Positions 31,922 through 44,470 are shown, counted from the first letter of the stretch. The stretch: 64,000 nt of DNA from Thalassia testudinum (GCA_037157565.1 JAZHRO010000055.1:37355001-37419000), one strand, 5' to 3'. Notes: a model not told the origin generated them from the letters alone. A program made the numbers and translations.

Positions 31922-32584
31922 ATGTCAGAACGCCGTATCCGAAGTAGCAAAGATGTAATCATGTTTGAGCTCGAGGGAAAGGGTAAGTACGCCTCTTCCT
32001 CGTCCGACATCTCACCTGAGACGAAGGAACTATATAGTTTTCCTTCTGACTTTTGTAGTTGGTCTGCCATTAAGGCATTCCTTGATGTCTACAAACTCGG
32101 TGGAGTTTTGTTCCATGCTTGCGGGTCCCAGACCCACTTGTGCTCCGACAGGACAAAGGAGATGCTCATTATTTGTAGATACGCCATAGAACATGGCCTA
32201 CAGGTACCTTTGAACCCATTTTTTATTTCCTTCCTTTCTTATCATCACCTTGCCCCCACTCAACTCAGCCTCAATTGTTTTCCTGTCCTTAACACCTTAC
32301 TGTTATTTACTCCCACCTGGGGATTGCTCCCCGACTGGGTGTGTTTCGCCTGATTTTTGGACTCATGCTCCTTAAAGTGAAAAAGGGCAGGCCTCCCTTT
32401 TGTATATATACTTTGTACAGTTGGCACACCAAATACCATATCGTCGATCTCCCGGATATCTGAAGGGGCAAGATCATCACTTCTTTTTTCTTTCCAACAT
32501 CGAGGACCTAGTAGTCTCCTACACTTGGCAAGGCTCGCTTGATAATGATTTGTCGCTTAGAGCCAAGGAGCTTAACCCATTAAT
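31922..32584 (+). pseudogene. Antisense ORF of K, resembling the putative gypsy-type transposon domain
   Basis: Open for 143 codons from ATG 31922, then frameshifted near 32335. Similarity resumes in other frames (GRPPFCIYTLYSWHTKYH; HHFFFLSNIEDLVVSYTWQG). The part IEHGLQVPLNPFFISFL and LAPTQLSLNCF has the pattern of the plant putative gypsy-type transposon (Transposase_28-like, PF04195) family, recalled from memory and not searched. Such frames are known on the antisense strand near the 3' LTR of Tat-lineage gypsy elements. Here the frame lies antisense to K, with its own TATA box. Element C is inserted at TTAAT (32580-32584) and cuts it. The biochemical role is unknown. Confidence 0.65.
32580..32584. 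repeat. Probable left target-site duplication of C (TTAAT)
   Basis: Precedes the TGACTTACTGC terminus of C. The partner copy lies beyond the window. Confidence 0.6.
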
Positions 32585-32640
32585 TGACTTACTGCAACAT
32601 TCGTCAAACAATCACAAAAAGTGCTGTTGAAGGGTTTTTA

Positions 32641-32658
32641 TCCCTGGCAATGATGCCA
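32641..32658 (-). promoter_or_regulatory. Fossil tRNA-Asp primer site inside C LTR
   Basis: The minus strand TGGCATCATTGCCAGGGA matches 14 of 18 positions of the A/E primer site, and the four differences are all transitions. The counterpart in the right LTR (61987-62004) matches 13 of 18, with mostly different changes. It lies about 56-74 bp inside the LTR end. Confidence 0.65.
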
Positions 32659-33099
32659 AAAATATGATCGCATGAGTACCAGTTCGCACTAAAAAGGAAT
32701 TTTAAAATATCGTTGTTGTAGTATATGTCATAAATACAAATCGATGCCGCGTCAATTTTATTTATATACTTAATTTTTACTGGTTTATTTCAGGTCATTC
32801 ACTGGGAGGCACTTATTGATATACATCACTCTCTAAGTCTAAAAGCATTCTTTAATTCCAAAAATATTGATTTTATTTACAAAAATGAATGAAAGAATCA
32901 ATGAATAAAAGAATTTGGTTAATTATGTACAGAAGAATGAATTAAAATACATTACAATATTTGGAAACAAATGTACACACACAAGTATTAAAAACTATAT
33001 ACAAATACTCTATGTTAGTTATTTACAATTAAAATAGTTAATACTTAAGTATAGGTACAAAAACAGTTAATAATATTCACTATACTAACTCATTATAAC

Positions 33100-33330
33100 A
33101 TACTAATATCTATAGTAACATATAATATATATAGTAACATACATAAGTATCGCTAAAACCTTAATAAAATCATATACCAACATATAATCCTATGTACAGT
33201 GACATATATAAACGTCAGTGTAGCCTTAGTAACATATTTACACTACCAAGGCAAAAACTACTTATACTAACATACATATATATATATACAGTGACAGATA
33301 TATTCGTCACTAAATCCCTTCGAGTTATAT
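33100..33330. repeat. AT-rich array of short inverted motifs in C LTR
   Basis: Several imperfect units of about 45-60 bp with AGTGACA-TATATA and CGTCACT or CGTCAGT arms, for example the pair around 33280-33305. The right LTR repeats them at about 62450-62690. Confidence 0.6.
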
Positions 33331-36300
33331 ATATATACATATAAGAGCTCAAATACTACCTACTAATCTATATACGCTATCTATACTATTAGATTCTACA
33401 TTCTATTATATACCTTATATACGTATACATTATATACTTTATTCTTATATATATATATACATATACATATACACATACACTCATGCACACATATACACAC
33501 ACTGAACTCACAAAGCACTAACACACACACAGACATTCATTAAGGCACACACTGGGTACAGAGAGAGTTAACATTTAGTTGCAGACACTAACACATGCAC
33601 AAGGGTAAGCTCCAACACTTTGTAAATTTTTGAGCTCTTCTTTTCCTCTTCTCGGCCAGCTCATTAGCCTGTTTGGATCGGCTTTTAACCCAAAAATGGG
33701 TTTAATTAGAGGGCTGGCTCTTCGAGGGATACACAACACCCATTACTTGGTGGGATCAGACCTCTACTAGGGCAACCCTAGTTCTCATTTGGTGCATTTT
33801 AACTGATTTATAGCTCATTTTTGGACCTACACAGGCCCACACACAGTGCACGGCCCCTGGCTCATGCACCGCACCATTCATGCATATGCTTGTAACAATA
33901 TCAGAGAGACAGAGGTAATGGGTAATGTGTATTGTGCCCGACGCATGTGATGACTGAATTGGCCATACGACAAAACACATATATGTTGCTGTGCTCGCTC
34001 GCCAGAACACGATGTGGCACTAAGAATGCACCCCTTAGGCACCGCTACCTGCGTTGGATTGCGTCCTGATTTAATTACTTTGGCCCTCGATTTGAGAGCC
34101 ATAATTTATTTTAATTTAAAAATAAATTATAGGATTTTAAGGCCCTTACATTAGGCTACAGAATTATGTAGTTAGTTTATTATATAATTAAACTAGCTAA
34201 ATTTAGCTGTTTGTCCAAGTTGAATTAGAGCTTAATTTGTTAAATACAATATAAATTAGTTAATTAATTGTACAATTGACTTAATACAGTACTAATATAC
34301 ATAATAAATTATTTATTATAGATTTTTATGGTATTTTATAAGCTTTATTTTAATTTATATATATTTGACTACATGTTTTAATTAGTTATACTTATAAATA
34401 AACTATAAATACTGAAATAAAGTACAAATATGATATAAATAAGTTGAAAATACTTATTATAATCTAGAACAAGTATATACTATAAGTTATCTTAGTACTA
34501 ACTTAATTCACTAATTTATTCTATTTTAACTTAATAAATTACCTAGTTAACTTAATAAATTAATTATTTACTGTATATATATAATTAAATTACATTACAG
34601 GTACTATAATATTTATATTATATATATAAATACGTATGTACAATATGAACAACAGATATATACAAATGAACATGTTTGTATGTTTACTTAGTTATTATAC
34701 ATTTAAGTTATATAAATTAATATATAATAATATAATAAATTTATATATACATTAAGTTACTCTAAATACTTAATTTACTATATAGACTACATATATAAGC
34801 TATTTATAGATATTTTATACATATTATACAATATTTACATATAACTTAGATTTAATTAGTATATACATAATATACATAGTATTTTTAGTGTTTTTCTATT
34901 TTTTATAGGTTTTATATATTTAGTAGAGATAAGGGAAGAGAGAGAAAGAAAGAGATGAGGGATAAGAGGATGTTTTTAGTGTTTTTAATGTTAAGTTCTC
35001 TTATTAAGTTTCAAGGTAGACTGAACCGTCGACTGATATGTTTTACCAAGTTGGGGCTTCAGAATGCCTTGAAACTTGGCATACCTAAAACTATACCTAA
35101 TCTTGACCATGACAGGTTTATTTTATTTTTTTGGATTTTTTTTATAGTTTTTATTTATTTACAAAGTTCATACATTTTAGGCCTTTAAAGAGTTTTCAAA
35201 AAGAACCTAAGGCCATGAAAACACTTCTAGTGGCTGGAAAAGTGGTTAAAGCTTCTCAAAACACTCAGCACACTAGTTGAAACAAACAAGAGCAATTAAA
35301 CTTGATTCCTGCTATGATTTCATTAAATCTCAAATTTTGGACAGATTTTCACGTACAAATAGTTGATAAAGAAGTCTAAGTAAGATAACAAGCAATCCAA
35401 GTTGGATTTCAATTAATCTAAAGATACAGGAATGCTTGTACAATATGTATATAGCATAAAAAAATAGGTTAGCTCCTTCAACACTCTAAACACAAGCTTA
35501 ATTCCACTGGTCAAACTCCAACAGTGGCTACAACATCTTCACTGATCATAGCAGCTACAGCAGAAATCTGAACTGCTGCTAGATCAGCAGTTGATGCTAA
35601 AGCTACTGCTGTCAGTTGAAATCAGATGATGGAAGAACAAGTTACTAGACATCTTCTGTTGCCATCTCAGCAGCATTGGCTACTGAAGTCATCTCTGAAA
35701 TCCAGCCTAGATTAGACCTAAGAAGGTCTGATCTAAGGCACATAAAAATCCACAAAACTTTTGGCAAATCAAATCTGCCCAAAATCCTTTCAAATTTATA
35801 ATTGAAAATATGAAGATTGATTTATGCTCAACAATTTATAGAACTCTGATTTGATTTTCACTTCACACTATAGACAATGTGAACATGAAAATCAAATCAA
35901 GACTTCAAGTCTTATGAAAACAAATCAAAATCCTCATTAATATCCTTCAGATTTCAGTCAATGTTTGCATTGAAAAGCAAATGTCGCCCAGATAGGGCTT
36001 TTAATGTAAAAATGTCATTATGAATGGATCACTTTGAGCTCATAAACACTATAAATTAGTGTTTACGATCTTGAGTGATCCTAGAAAGACCATTAGGTCC
36101 TTGCTTCGGCCTTGCATCACTTCATATGATTCTCATTGGCCCAAACTACCTAACAATCACCAAAATTCAGAATCTGACTTCGCATAAAGCACAGTGAATA
36201 TGATCTCTGAAAACTTGGTCAAACAAGTTTAAACTAGCTATAATGCTTTAGATCAAACTCATAAAAACCAATTTACCCGATTAAATCCAAATAGATTGCA

Positions 36301-37799
36301 ATTAGCTCAAAACTCATTCAATCAACTATCAAAAATCATCTCAATAAAATCAGTCAATTCTGCTCGATTCAAATCAGGTGGAGGGCATCCGTGGGAATAT
36401 GGGCCGAATGGAATGTCCTCAATTTGATGTTTGAGCAATTCAGCAGATCTGAAAGCTAATGAGCTTAGAATATGTTGAGTGCTTGCGTGAATGGGTGATT
36501 GGTGACAAAATCGTGCATCAAGTGAGTGAACATGTACTGTGGGTTGAAGAGGGAGAGAAATAGACATGTGGATGGTAATGGAATCGTCTCCTCTGATCTG
36601 AATTGATCAAAGGAGGTGAGGAAGAATTACTCTAATCTACTCCTATCTAACTACTAAATCCATCAATCTATTAACTAACTAATTCTATGACCTAATGCAC
36701 TAATTCTACTCTAGCGAATCTAAATAACACTAACAACTATTCTAATTTACTTTAAAAGTAGGGAAATCCTAATCTAAAGGAGGAATGGGATGCCTGGGCG
36801 GCAACTGGTCACTGCAGCAACAAAGAGAGACGAGGAAGACTCCAACAAGGAATTGGATCCCTGGATCCACAGCGGGTTGCAGTGGTGACGAAATTTAGGG
36901 ATAGTCGCACCCCTATCACAAGCGTAGCTAATGGAGGAAGGAGAACTGGAGAGTGGATGAAAGGAACCACTCAAGGGGAGGGAGCAATTTGGTGTGTGCA
37001 TGAGTCAAGGAAGCTCCTTAATTAGGCAAGGCAGTGGTTGTGCTAACAGTCGAGGTGCGATTAAGCACCTAGGGTATGGGCGACTGTGATGGGAACTAGG
37101 AGCGCTCGAGCATTCAAATCAAAATGCGGCCGTTGGATGGGATCTGGGTGAGATGTTGGCCTCACACGCCAAAGCGTGCGAAGCTTCTAAAGGATCTGGG
37201 CCACAAGATCAAGAAATCAAGGATGGATGACCAAGATGCAATGTGTTCTTCGGGTGCTACAGTAACTTGCGTGGCAGCAGGTGTGTTGGCAAATTTGTAG
37301 AGAAGCCCAAAGTGGCAAAGGGGTAGAGTTTTTTCATTAAGGCCCATAAGTGGTGAAGAAGCGATGTAGAGTAGCCCCTAGGTGTTTTCAAGAGGTCCCT
37401 ACGATTTACAAAGTGGTCCTTGGAAGGTTTTTATATGAATGTTATGTATATGACTTAAGAACCTAAGTGAGAAACCATAAATGTAAAGTCCTAATGATGT
37501 CCAAATGCAAGCAAATTTTTATTTAAGTTTAATTAAACATCAAGGAAGTTAATTGTGATTTTGATTTGAACTTTTAAAGTCGAATGTTTGTTCAATTTGC
37601 AAATGTATCATGATTTTACAATAATGAATAGAATATCTCATTTAATGACCTAATTTTGCAATTTTAACATAGATTTGATATTTTAGGTCTTTTTCACTAT
37701 TTCCCACACTTAACCCATTTCATGTGTTAATTCAGTAGTGTTTAACCTTGTTTCTAGCTTAACTTGGACATTTTAGTTATGATGAGCCACACCTCATCA

Positions 37800-37830
37800 T
37801 ACCTCCATGCTTAGGTTTTGCTAGTCTCTT
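37800..37830 (-). promoter_or_regulatory. 3' polypurine tract of C
   Basis: Minus-strand TAAGCATGGAGGTA touches the U3 start. The neighbouring TTTTGCTAGTCTCTTAGTAAA is a decayed form of the hairpin seen in A and E. Confidence 0.75.
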
Positions 37831-39171
37831 AGTAAATAACTCATTAAAATGCGAAGCATTTTAAGTATCAGCAAGGTATGTGTAATGAGATATCTATCTT
37901 TCTTCTTTCTCAAAGTGTTAATTGTCAAGTGTTTAGAGATGATGATCTTTAAGCTGAAAGATTTTCCCGATAAATCAATTGTGTTTATGTCTACACATTA
38001 TGAGGACCTGTTGCTTAGGAAGACTGACCAAAACTTAAGATTGATATGACGTAGATCATCTCTCGACCAACAAGGACTCTTGATATTTAAACCTTAAGTG
38101 CAATTTCCAAGACTTAGAGGGTTTTACAAGGCTCAGAAGCTAAGTGGTTATGGCTATGTTTAGTGATGGGTCAGGACTAACCAGGTGAATTTCAAAACTC
38201 AATCCTGGGGTTTCACATCTATTTAAGTCCAGGTTGGTTCTAGCTTCAGCTCATGTTTACGGATTAACTCTAAAAAATGAGGAATACTCAAACTCAACTT
38301 TATTGCATTGTGTCTCAAAGAATTTTTGGTGGAAACAGGGTATTTGTATTGCACCCTGAAAATATTTTGTTTCTTTTTGGTGGAACACTGTATTTACAAG
38401 ACTTGGAGAACATACTTGACTTATTTTAAAGAATTTCTTTTTCATATTTTTTTTTCACAAGTAACTATCAGTATGTCTTTGACAACTTTATTTGGTAGAG
38501 TACACTTTATTTTGTGGGTGAGTTCTTTGATGGAAAGAACTTCTCCTAAACATAAGACTAAAGACTAGGATAAAGAGTCTACCTACATGCATAGGTAAGG
38601 ACTCCATCTTCCCTAATGAATACTAGGGTTGAATTTCAAATTCATAAGGTCTTTCTCGACACTGTGTAGTGAAAACCAAGGTTACTTAGACTCCTGAGCC
38701 AAAGCAAACTAGTGAATCTTGTACTAGTGACTAAGGTACAAGAATACATCCTATGTTGGGAGAGATCGTGGTCTATCTTGTTAAAGCTTAAAGTGTATTA
38801 AGCCAAAGCCTAAGCGAATCAAGCTATAGTGGCCCAGAAAGTCTAACCAGCAAAGGTTGAATGGCCATAAACACTTATTCTATTTTTATCTTCAGCTAGA
38901 AGATCATAATTAAACACTTAAGTTCTTTTCAACTTTTTTTTATCTCCTTAAAATTTTTCAATCTTTTAGAGTTCTCCCTTAACAATAAAGTTCAGGTCCC
39001 TTATTGTATTTTTGAAATTTTTATTTTCGACATTTTTTTTGTATTTTTGACTTTGTAATTTTTTCAAAGTTTTCAAAATTTTTCAATTTTTTTTTTGTAT
39101 TTTTGATAATACTATACTATATACACTACAGGTGTGTCTACAATTGCATTTCAGTAAATGACTCACCATTT
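37831..39171 (-). other. Element C region between the polypurine tracts
   Basis: T-rich sequence with no env-like frame. A weak repeat of about 28 bp (TTTTTGGTGGAA...) occurs near 38323 and 38373. Confidence 0.6.
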
Positions 39172-39210
39172 ACACCCCCGTATACTTAAATGATGCAATG
39201 TCCTCATTGT
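39172..39210 (-). promoter_or_regulatory. Internal polypurine tract and hairpin of C
   Basis: On the minus strand, CAATG-AGGA-CATTG (39196-39209) precedes ACGGGGGTGTAA (39171-39182), as in A, B and E. Confidence 0.7.
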
Positions 39211-39461
39211 ATGAATAGAGTGGATGCAAATGCATGCTCTGCTTTTCACTATCTTAAACTAAGTGACGGAAGGAAGTCGGAATGAGGAGATAAAAGTTTC
39301 TATGCGCATGATTTCAAGTCTAATACAATATCAGAGTGGAAAGTCGGGCTAAGAAGTGAAATGTATAACATATGTGATAATGAATGTATGCTAAAAATGC
39401 ATAGGTAGACACCTAATGCAAGAAAGATGAAAATAGCTATATACAAGAAGATAGGTTTGTT

Positions 39462-39486
39462 AAGTTTAACGCCTTCAGCTAGGCGT
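39462..39486 (-). promoter_or_regulatory. Post-pol stem-loop of C
   Basis: Minus-strand TACGCCT-AGCTGA-AGGCGTTA, a 7-bp-stem hairpin right after pol, then AAACTTAACAAACC. Confidence 0.65.
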
Positions 39487-39509
39487 AAACCTAGATAAAG
39501 ATGTATCAT

Positions 39510-42500
39510 TAGAAATAGGTTCAAGAAGTTGAAGCGAAATCGTAGAATTGACAAGTCTGAGATCATGTGGCTCAATGAAGGGTTTCAGTCTTTGTCCATT
39601 AACAGTGAAAGGTTCAGATTTGTCAATCTCAGTGATCTCAATGGCTCCATTGTCAAAGATTCTTTGGATTTTGAAAAGTCTGGTCCACTTGGATCTAAGT
39701 TTCCCTAGGAAGAGTTTTAGTCTTGAGTCAAATAGAAGGACTTTCTAACTAGGGTGAAAGGTTTTCCTACAGATGTGACGGTTATGGAAGGCTTTTAATT
39801 TATCCTTATAAATCCTCGAGCTTTCATAAGATTCATCCCTCAATTCATCTATCTCGAAAATTTGTAGTCTTCTATGATCATCGGCCTTCTCTAAGTCCAA
39901 GTTACCCTTTCTGATAGCCCAATAGGCTTTGTGCTCAAGTTCTGCGGGAAGATGACAGGGTTTCCCGTACACAAGTCTAAAAGGAGACATGCCTAATAGG
40001 GTTTTGTGAGTTGTCCTATATGCCCACAATGCATCAGAAAGGTGAGAAAACCAATCCTTTCTATCAGGTCGAATAGTAGTATGTAAAATCTTCTTGATCT
40101 CCCGGTTGAACAATTTTGCCAGTCCATTGGTTTGAGGGTGGTAAGGTGTAGCAATCCTATGTGATACCCCATACTTTTGAAGTAGAGACTAAAAGTGGAT
40201 GTTCCTAAAGTGAGACCCTCCATCACTAATGCTGGCCTTTGATACCCCAATTCTAGAAAAGATGTAATCTTGAACAAACTGGTTTACAATCTTGTGATCA
40301 TTTGTCCTTGTGGGGATGGCTTCAATCCATTTAGAAACATAATCAACTACCAATAAGATATACTCGAAGCCATAGGAATTTGGAAAAGGTGCCATGAAGT
40401 CAATGCCCAAGATATCAAAGACTTCACATACTAAGATCGGATTTAAGGGCATCATGTCTCAATCGCCAATACTGCCGAGAGACTGACAGCGTGAACATGC
40501 CCTAATATATTTGTATGTGTCTTTGAAGATTGTGGGCTAGAAGAATCCATTTTGTAGGACTTTTGCAGCAGTCTTTTTGGCTGAGAAGTGATCGCCACAA
40601 GCCTGGTCATGGCAAAACAACAGGATGCTTTCTATCTCCTTATCAGGTACACACTTCCTATGAATCTGGTCAGGGCAAGATTTGAATAACCAAGGTTCTT
40701 CCCAAAACTAATGACTAGCTTTGACTCTAAGTTTGTCTTTTTGATGTCGATTCCAATCATAGGGAAATGCTCCAGAAGCTAGATAGTTGATAATGTTAGC
40801 ATACCAGGGAAGATCAGAATGAATGACCAGCAATTGCTTGTCAGGGAAGTTGTTAATGATGGGAAGTGAAGGAGATATCACTTCAGAAGGAAGGCTGGAT
40901 AAGTGGTCAGCTACCACATTCTACTTCCTAGCCTTGTCACGAATCTCTAAATCAAACTCCTACAATAGTAGGATCCATCTAATTAGACGAGATTTTGCAT
41001 CCTTCTTGGCGAGAAGATGTCGGACTATGGTGTGGTCAATGTAGACTATAATATGGTAACCTAAGAGATAAGGTCTGAATTTTTCCAGTGCAAAACTTCT
41101 GCTAGCAATTCCTTTTCAGTGATGGTGTAATTCCTCTGAGCTTCATCTAAGGTCTTGCTAGCATAATAAATGACTGTACGTTTCTTGTCCAGTTTCTAGC
41201 TAAGGACAACCCCTATTGCATAATCAAAGGCATCACACATGATCTCAAAAGGGTGAGACCAATCCGGGGGTTGCAGTATTGGTGCCTTGGTAACTAGATC
41301 ACGAAGTGTCTTATAGGCACAAACACAATCATCTGAGATTTGAAAGTCTACATCTTTAGAGAGGAGATTAGTGAGAGGTTGGGCTATTTTTGAGAACTCC
41401 GCTATAAAGCGAAGATAGAAACCAACATGCCCGAAAAAAGATCTAATCTATTTAACTGATAAAGGTAAAGGCTTCCTTTCTATTTCAAAAAAAAAAAAAG
41501 GTAAAGGTAGGTCAAAAATTAATTTTACCTTCACACAGTCAACCTCTATTCCTCTCTCAGAAATAAGGTGACCTAAGACTAGTCCTTCTGGTACCATAAA
41601 ATGTGATTTTTCCCAGGAAAGTACCAGATTCACATTGATGCATCTTTGTAGGACCTTAGTCAGGTGGTCTAAGCATGCATCGAATGTGCTCTCGAAGACT
41701 GAGAAGTCATCCATGAACACTTCTAAGCAATCACCTGCTAAATTGTAGAAGATTGCAAATCCAAATGGCATCCTATGAAATGCAAAGGTTCTGTAGGGGT
41801 AGGTGAAAGTCATTTTCTCCTGGTCATCAGGGTGAGTTGCCACCTAATTGTAACCTGAGTAGCCATCCAAAAAGCAGAAAAATCGATTCCCAGCCAATCT
41901 TTCCAATATCTGATCAATGAAAGACAGTGGGAAATGATCTTTCTTCGTAGCTTGATTGAGTTTGCGGTAGTTAATACATACTCACCACGAACTAGCAATC
42001 CGTGTAGGGATGACTTCTCCAGAGTCAGTGGTTATGACAGGAAGTCCATCCTTCTTAGGCACAACTTGAACAAGACTTACCCATTGACTAGCTGAAATGG
42101 AGAAATAATTCCATTGTCTAACCATTTGATCATCTCATTTTTAACCACCTCCTGAAGTGTAGGGTTTAGTCTACGCTGTAGCTGTCTAGTGGGTCTAGAT
42201 CCTTTTTCAGTAAAAATCCTATGTGTGCGGTAAGAAGGACTAATGCCAATCAAGTCAGAAAGGCTCCATCCTATAACTTGTCTATGTGCTCTCAGGATAG
42301 ATAAGAGTCGTGATTCTTGATCAATCAATAAGAGAGAGTTGTCAATCATAGGATAAGTTTGATTTGGTCCTAAGAAGACATGTTTCAAAGAGTCAGGAAG
42401 AGGTTTGAGTTCAACAGGTACAGGATCAGGTGAAGGAGCAGGTGTGATCTCTGAAGATCCTAGAGACAATAAGGGGATAGGATGTAAGTTCTCAGTTTCT

Positions 42501-43012
42501 AAAGTTGGTGTCTCAGGAAGAGTCAAGTCAGAGTCCAAAGGGTGTTGAGGTTCTAATGTCAGTGAATCAATCAATGTATCCTCAACCAACTTATCCAATG
42601 AATCCAAAGAACAGATTTCCTCAATTAAACTACAGGATGGTCTCCTTTGGGCCTGAAATATATTAATTTTCATTCTCTGATCTCCAAATTTCAATTCTAT
42701 AAGGCCCTCCTCACAATTGATGTTTGCTTTGGCCAAAACCAAGAAAGGTCTTCCTAATATGATAGGAGTGTTCTGGATATCCTCAGGTACTTCCATGTCA
42801 AGGACAATAAAGTCTACAGGGAAATATAAGTCCTTAACCCGCACTATAACATCTCCCAACACTCCCTGAGGTGTCTTAACTGATCTGTTAGCTAATTGCA
42901 GGGACACCTCGGTTGGCTTCAAATTGCCAACCTCAAAATGTGTCAATAGGGAGGTTGGTATAAGATTGATGGATGCACCGAGATCAAGTAGTGCTCTATT
43001 GAATGTGGTGTT
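39510..43012 (-). pseudogene. pol: Pol of C: protease to integrase, decayed
   Basis: Protease (FNRALLDLGASINLIPTSLL, IILGRPFLVLAKA) at 43012-42630, linker, RT from about 42180 (ISPSYRTHR, RLNPTLQEVVKNEMIKWLDNGII), RT core at about 41843-41500 (FMDDFSVFE), RNase H at about 41400-40920, and integrase at 40690-39510 ([26 protein letters not shown]). RT lacks about 11 residues between MPFG and AIF, removing the NAPATFQ block. Several TAG stops sit where E has Gln or Trp codons (39745, 40537, 40921, 40960). Element B is inserted a few codons before the protease active site. Confidence 0.9.
43008..43012. repeat. Left target-site duplication of B (GTGTT)
   Basis: Recurs at 51128-51132 after the right LTR of B. 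It lies inside the protease part of C. Confidence 0.92.
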
Positions 43013-44450
43013 TGATAAGTTCACTTTTGTGGACCATTATTTGGCCTAAGTACTCTTTAATTAGTTGATCTTAATTGTTAAGTAAGTAGGAGTTAAATGG
43101 CAATTCACCTTAGTCTACATATAATTTTATGCGTTAATTTTACATTTAATAACATATGATATGGCCTATTTATTGAATGCAGGCTAGGTGCAAGGGTTAG
43201 ATGTCAATTTTGCTTATATAAGACGTCTGGAACTTATATAAGACGTCTGGTGCTTAGATCAGACGTCTGGAAACTACCATGTAGACCCCCTGAAGTTTAC
43301 ATTTTTTAAGACGTCTGATATTTTTATCGGACGTCTGATGATTAATGGACAGAACTTATCCTTCTATTCCAACCACTCATCCCGTTCCACAAGCCCCTCG
43401 CACACCCTTGCACGCACACCATCGCACCACCATCCTCGCACGCGCACAGCGCTACCACAACCACCATCACCACCACCAACTTCTCACCGCCATTCCTCCT
43501 GCCCTTCCACATCCACCATGCAACCCCTCTCCTCCATCTTCTTCCTCTTCATTTCCTTCTTCTTCCTTACTACTGCACCACCAAAAAGGAACCCAACACG
43601 CAAGCCTCCACTCCTCCGCACAGCCATCATCACAGGCCTTGATTCTCCTTGCCAACCATGCCACCGGCCTCCCCTCGACGCTACGAACATGACCAAGTCC
43701 TCAACTATGCCAACTGCGATCCACGATCATGCAGCAACAGGCCACCGTCGGTGAGCTTCTCCTCCGCCGGCCAGCCACCTCCGACCGTCTCCATCAACGT
43801 CGCAACCTCCATTGGATTGGCCTCATCTTCGTCAACCTCCCTCGCACGTCAGCAGGCCCCTGGTGCTCCATCCCATGTGCGAGGAGGAGAGAGGCAAAAT
43901 GCTCTATTTTGAACTTCATTAATAATTACGAATCTTGCCATTGCCACTTTACTATTAATTTATTTAATGAATTAATATATTGAAAGGAAATTGCATGAAT
44001 ATCCCTCTATTTTTTATTAATTACTTATGACTGAATTCTCCTCATGAATGATATTAAATATGGGATATTAGATATAGTGAACAGGCTCTATCTTGTAGGA
44101 AATTAATATTTACGATGTTACCTGTATCAAGATCACTATTTTACATGGTATTATATTGTGGTGATTTTGTACGTGCAAACTTACATTATTAATTAATTGT
44201 TTAGATTGAGAACTTATATTGAAAATAAGTGGCATCAGTTAGTATGCACACCCATTGATATTCCTAAATAAGCGAGACACCACTCACACGTTTAATAGGC
44301 TAATTTCTCCCTGTGGAGATGACCTAACTATTTTCGTGGTTAGATTTTGAATATTAAATGTTTTGAAAAGCGACTTTCTACCAAGCGAATACATAAAATG
44401 ACACGACATTTTATGTTAAAATTTTTATCGAAAATGAAGACGCTCTTTCA
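43013..44450 (+). repeat. Element B left LTR (5' LTR), internally deleted
   Basis: 1438 bp, TGATAAGT...TTTCA. It has three tandem 20-bp units at 43211-43270 against two in the other LTR, and lacks the block corresponding to about 49632-50057. The reading frames in it are Pro/His-rich and not genes. Confidence 0.9.
43211..43338 (+). promoter_or_regulatory. TATA-like boxes and GACGTC motif cluster in B LTR
   Basis: Units of 20 bp start at 43211, 43231 and 43251. The first two contain CTTATATAAG, a TATA-like box, and all three end AGACGTCTGG. Two more (AGACGTCTGA 43309-43318, GGACGTCTGA 43329-43338) follow. GACGTC is the core of plant C-box-type bZIP sites, so a regulatory role is plausible but inferred. 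Confidence 0.6.
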
Positions 44451-44452
44451 AA

Positions 44453-44470
44453 ATGCACCGTTGTCGGGGA
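44453..44470 (+). promoter_or_regulatory. Diverged tRNA-Asp primer-binding site of B
   Basis: ATGCACCGTTGTCGGGGA matches 14 of 18 positions of the A/E site. It starts 2 nt after the LTR. Confidence 0.8.

Larger units (their letters stand above)
14907..32584 (-). mobile_element. Element K: Ty3/gypsy LTR element (left part), interrupted by other insertions
   Basis: The LTR is 14907-15345 plus 30849-30980, about 570 bp once the inserted copia solo LTR is removed. On the minus strand it starts TGATGAGGGGC and ends CCGATCA. The polypurine-like AAAGAGAGGGGGCATA lies directly against the U3 start (30981-30996), which makes this the 3' LTR of a minus-strand element. The interior 30981-32584 carries about 60-bp tandem repeats and an antisense (plus-strand) frame. 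Antisense frames near the 3' LTR are known for Tat-lineage gypsy elements, which is my inferred class. K's pol and its other LTR lie past element C, outside the window. Confidence 0.75.
32585..37799 (-). repeat. Element C left LTR (3' LTR), about 5.2 kb
   Basis: 5215 bp, unusually long. The part at 32800-35200 is extremely AT-rich, with few G or C outside CA-rich simple sequence at about 33470-33540. Plus-strand start TGACTTACTGC matches 61930 in the other LTR, and the end ...ACCTCATCA carries a TGATGAG/CTCATCA hairpin (37780-37799). I checked for a nested element inside it and found no TSD-bounded one. It contains a fossil primer site at 32641-32658. Confidence 0.85.

Noticed and set aside
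33470..33540. Telomere- or centromere-like satellite
   Set aside because: It is only simple CA/TA sequence within the LTR of C.
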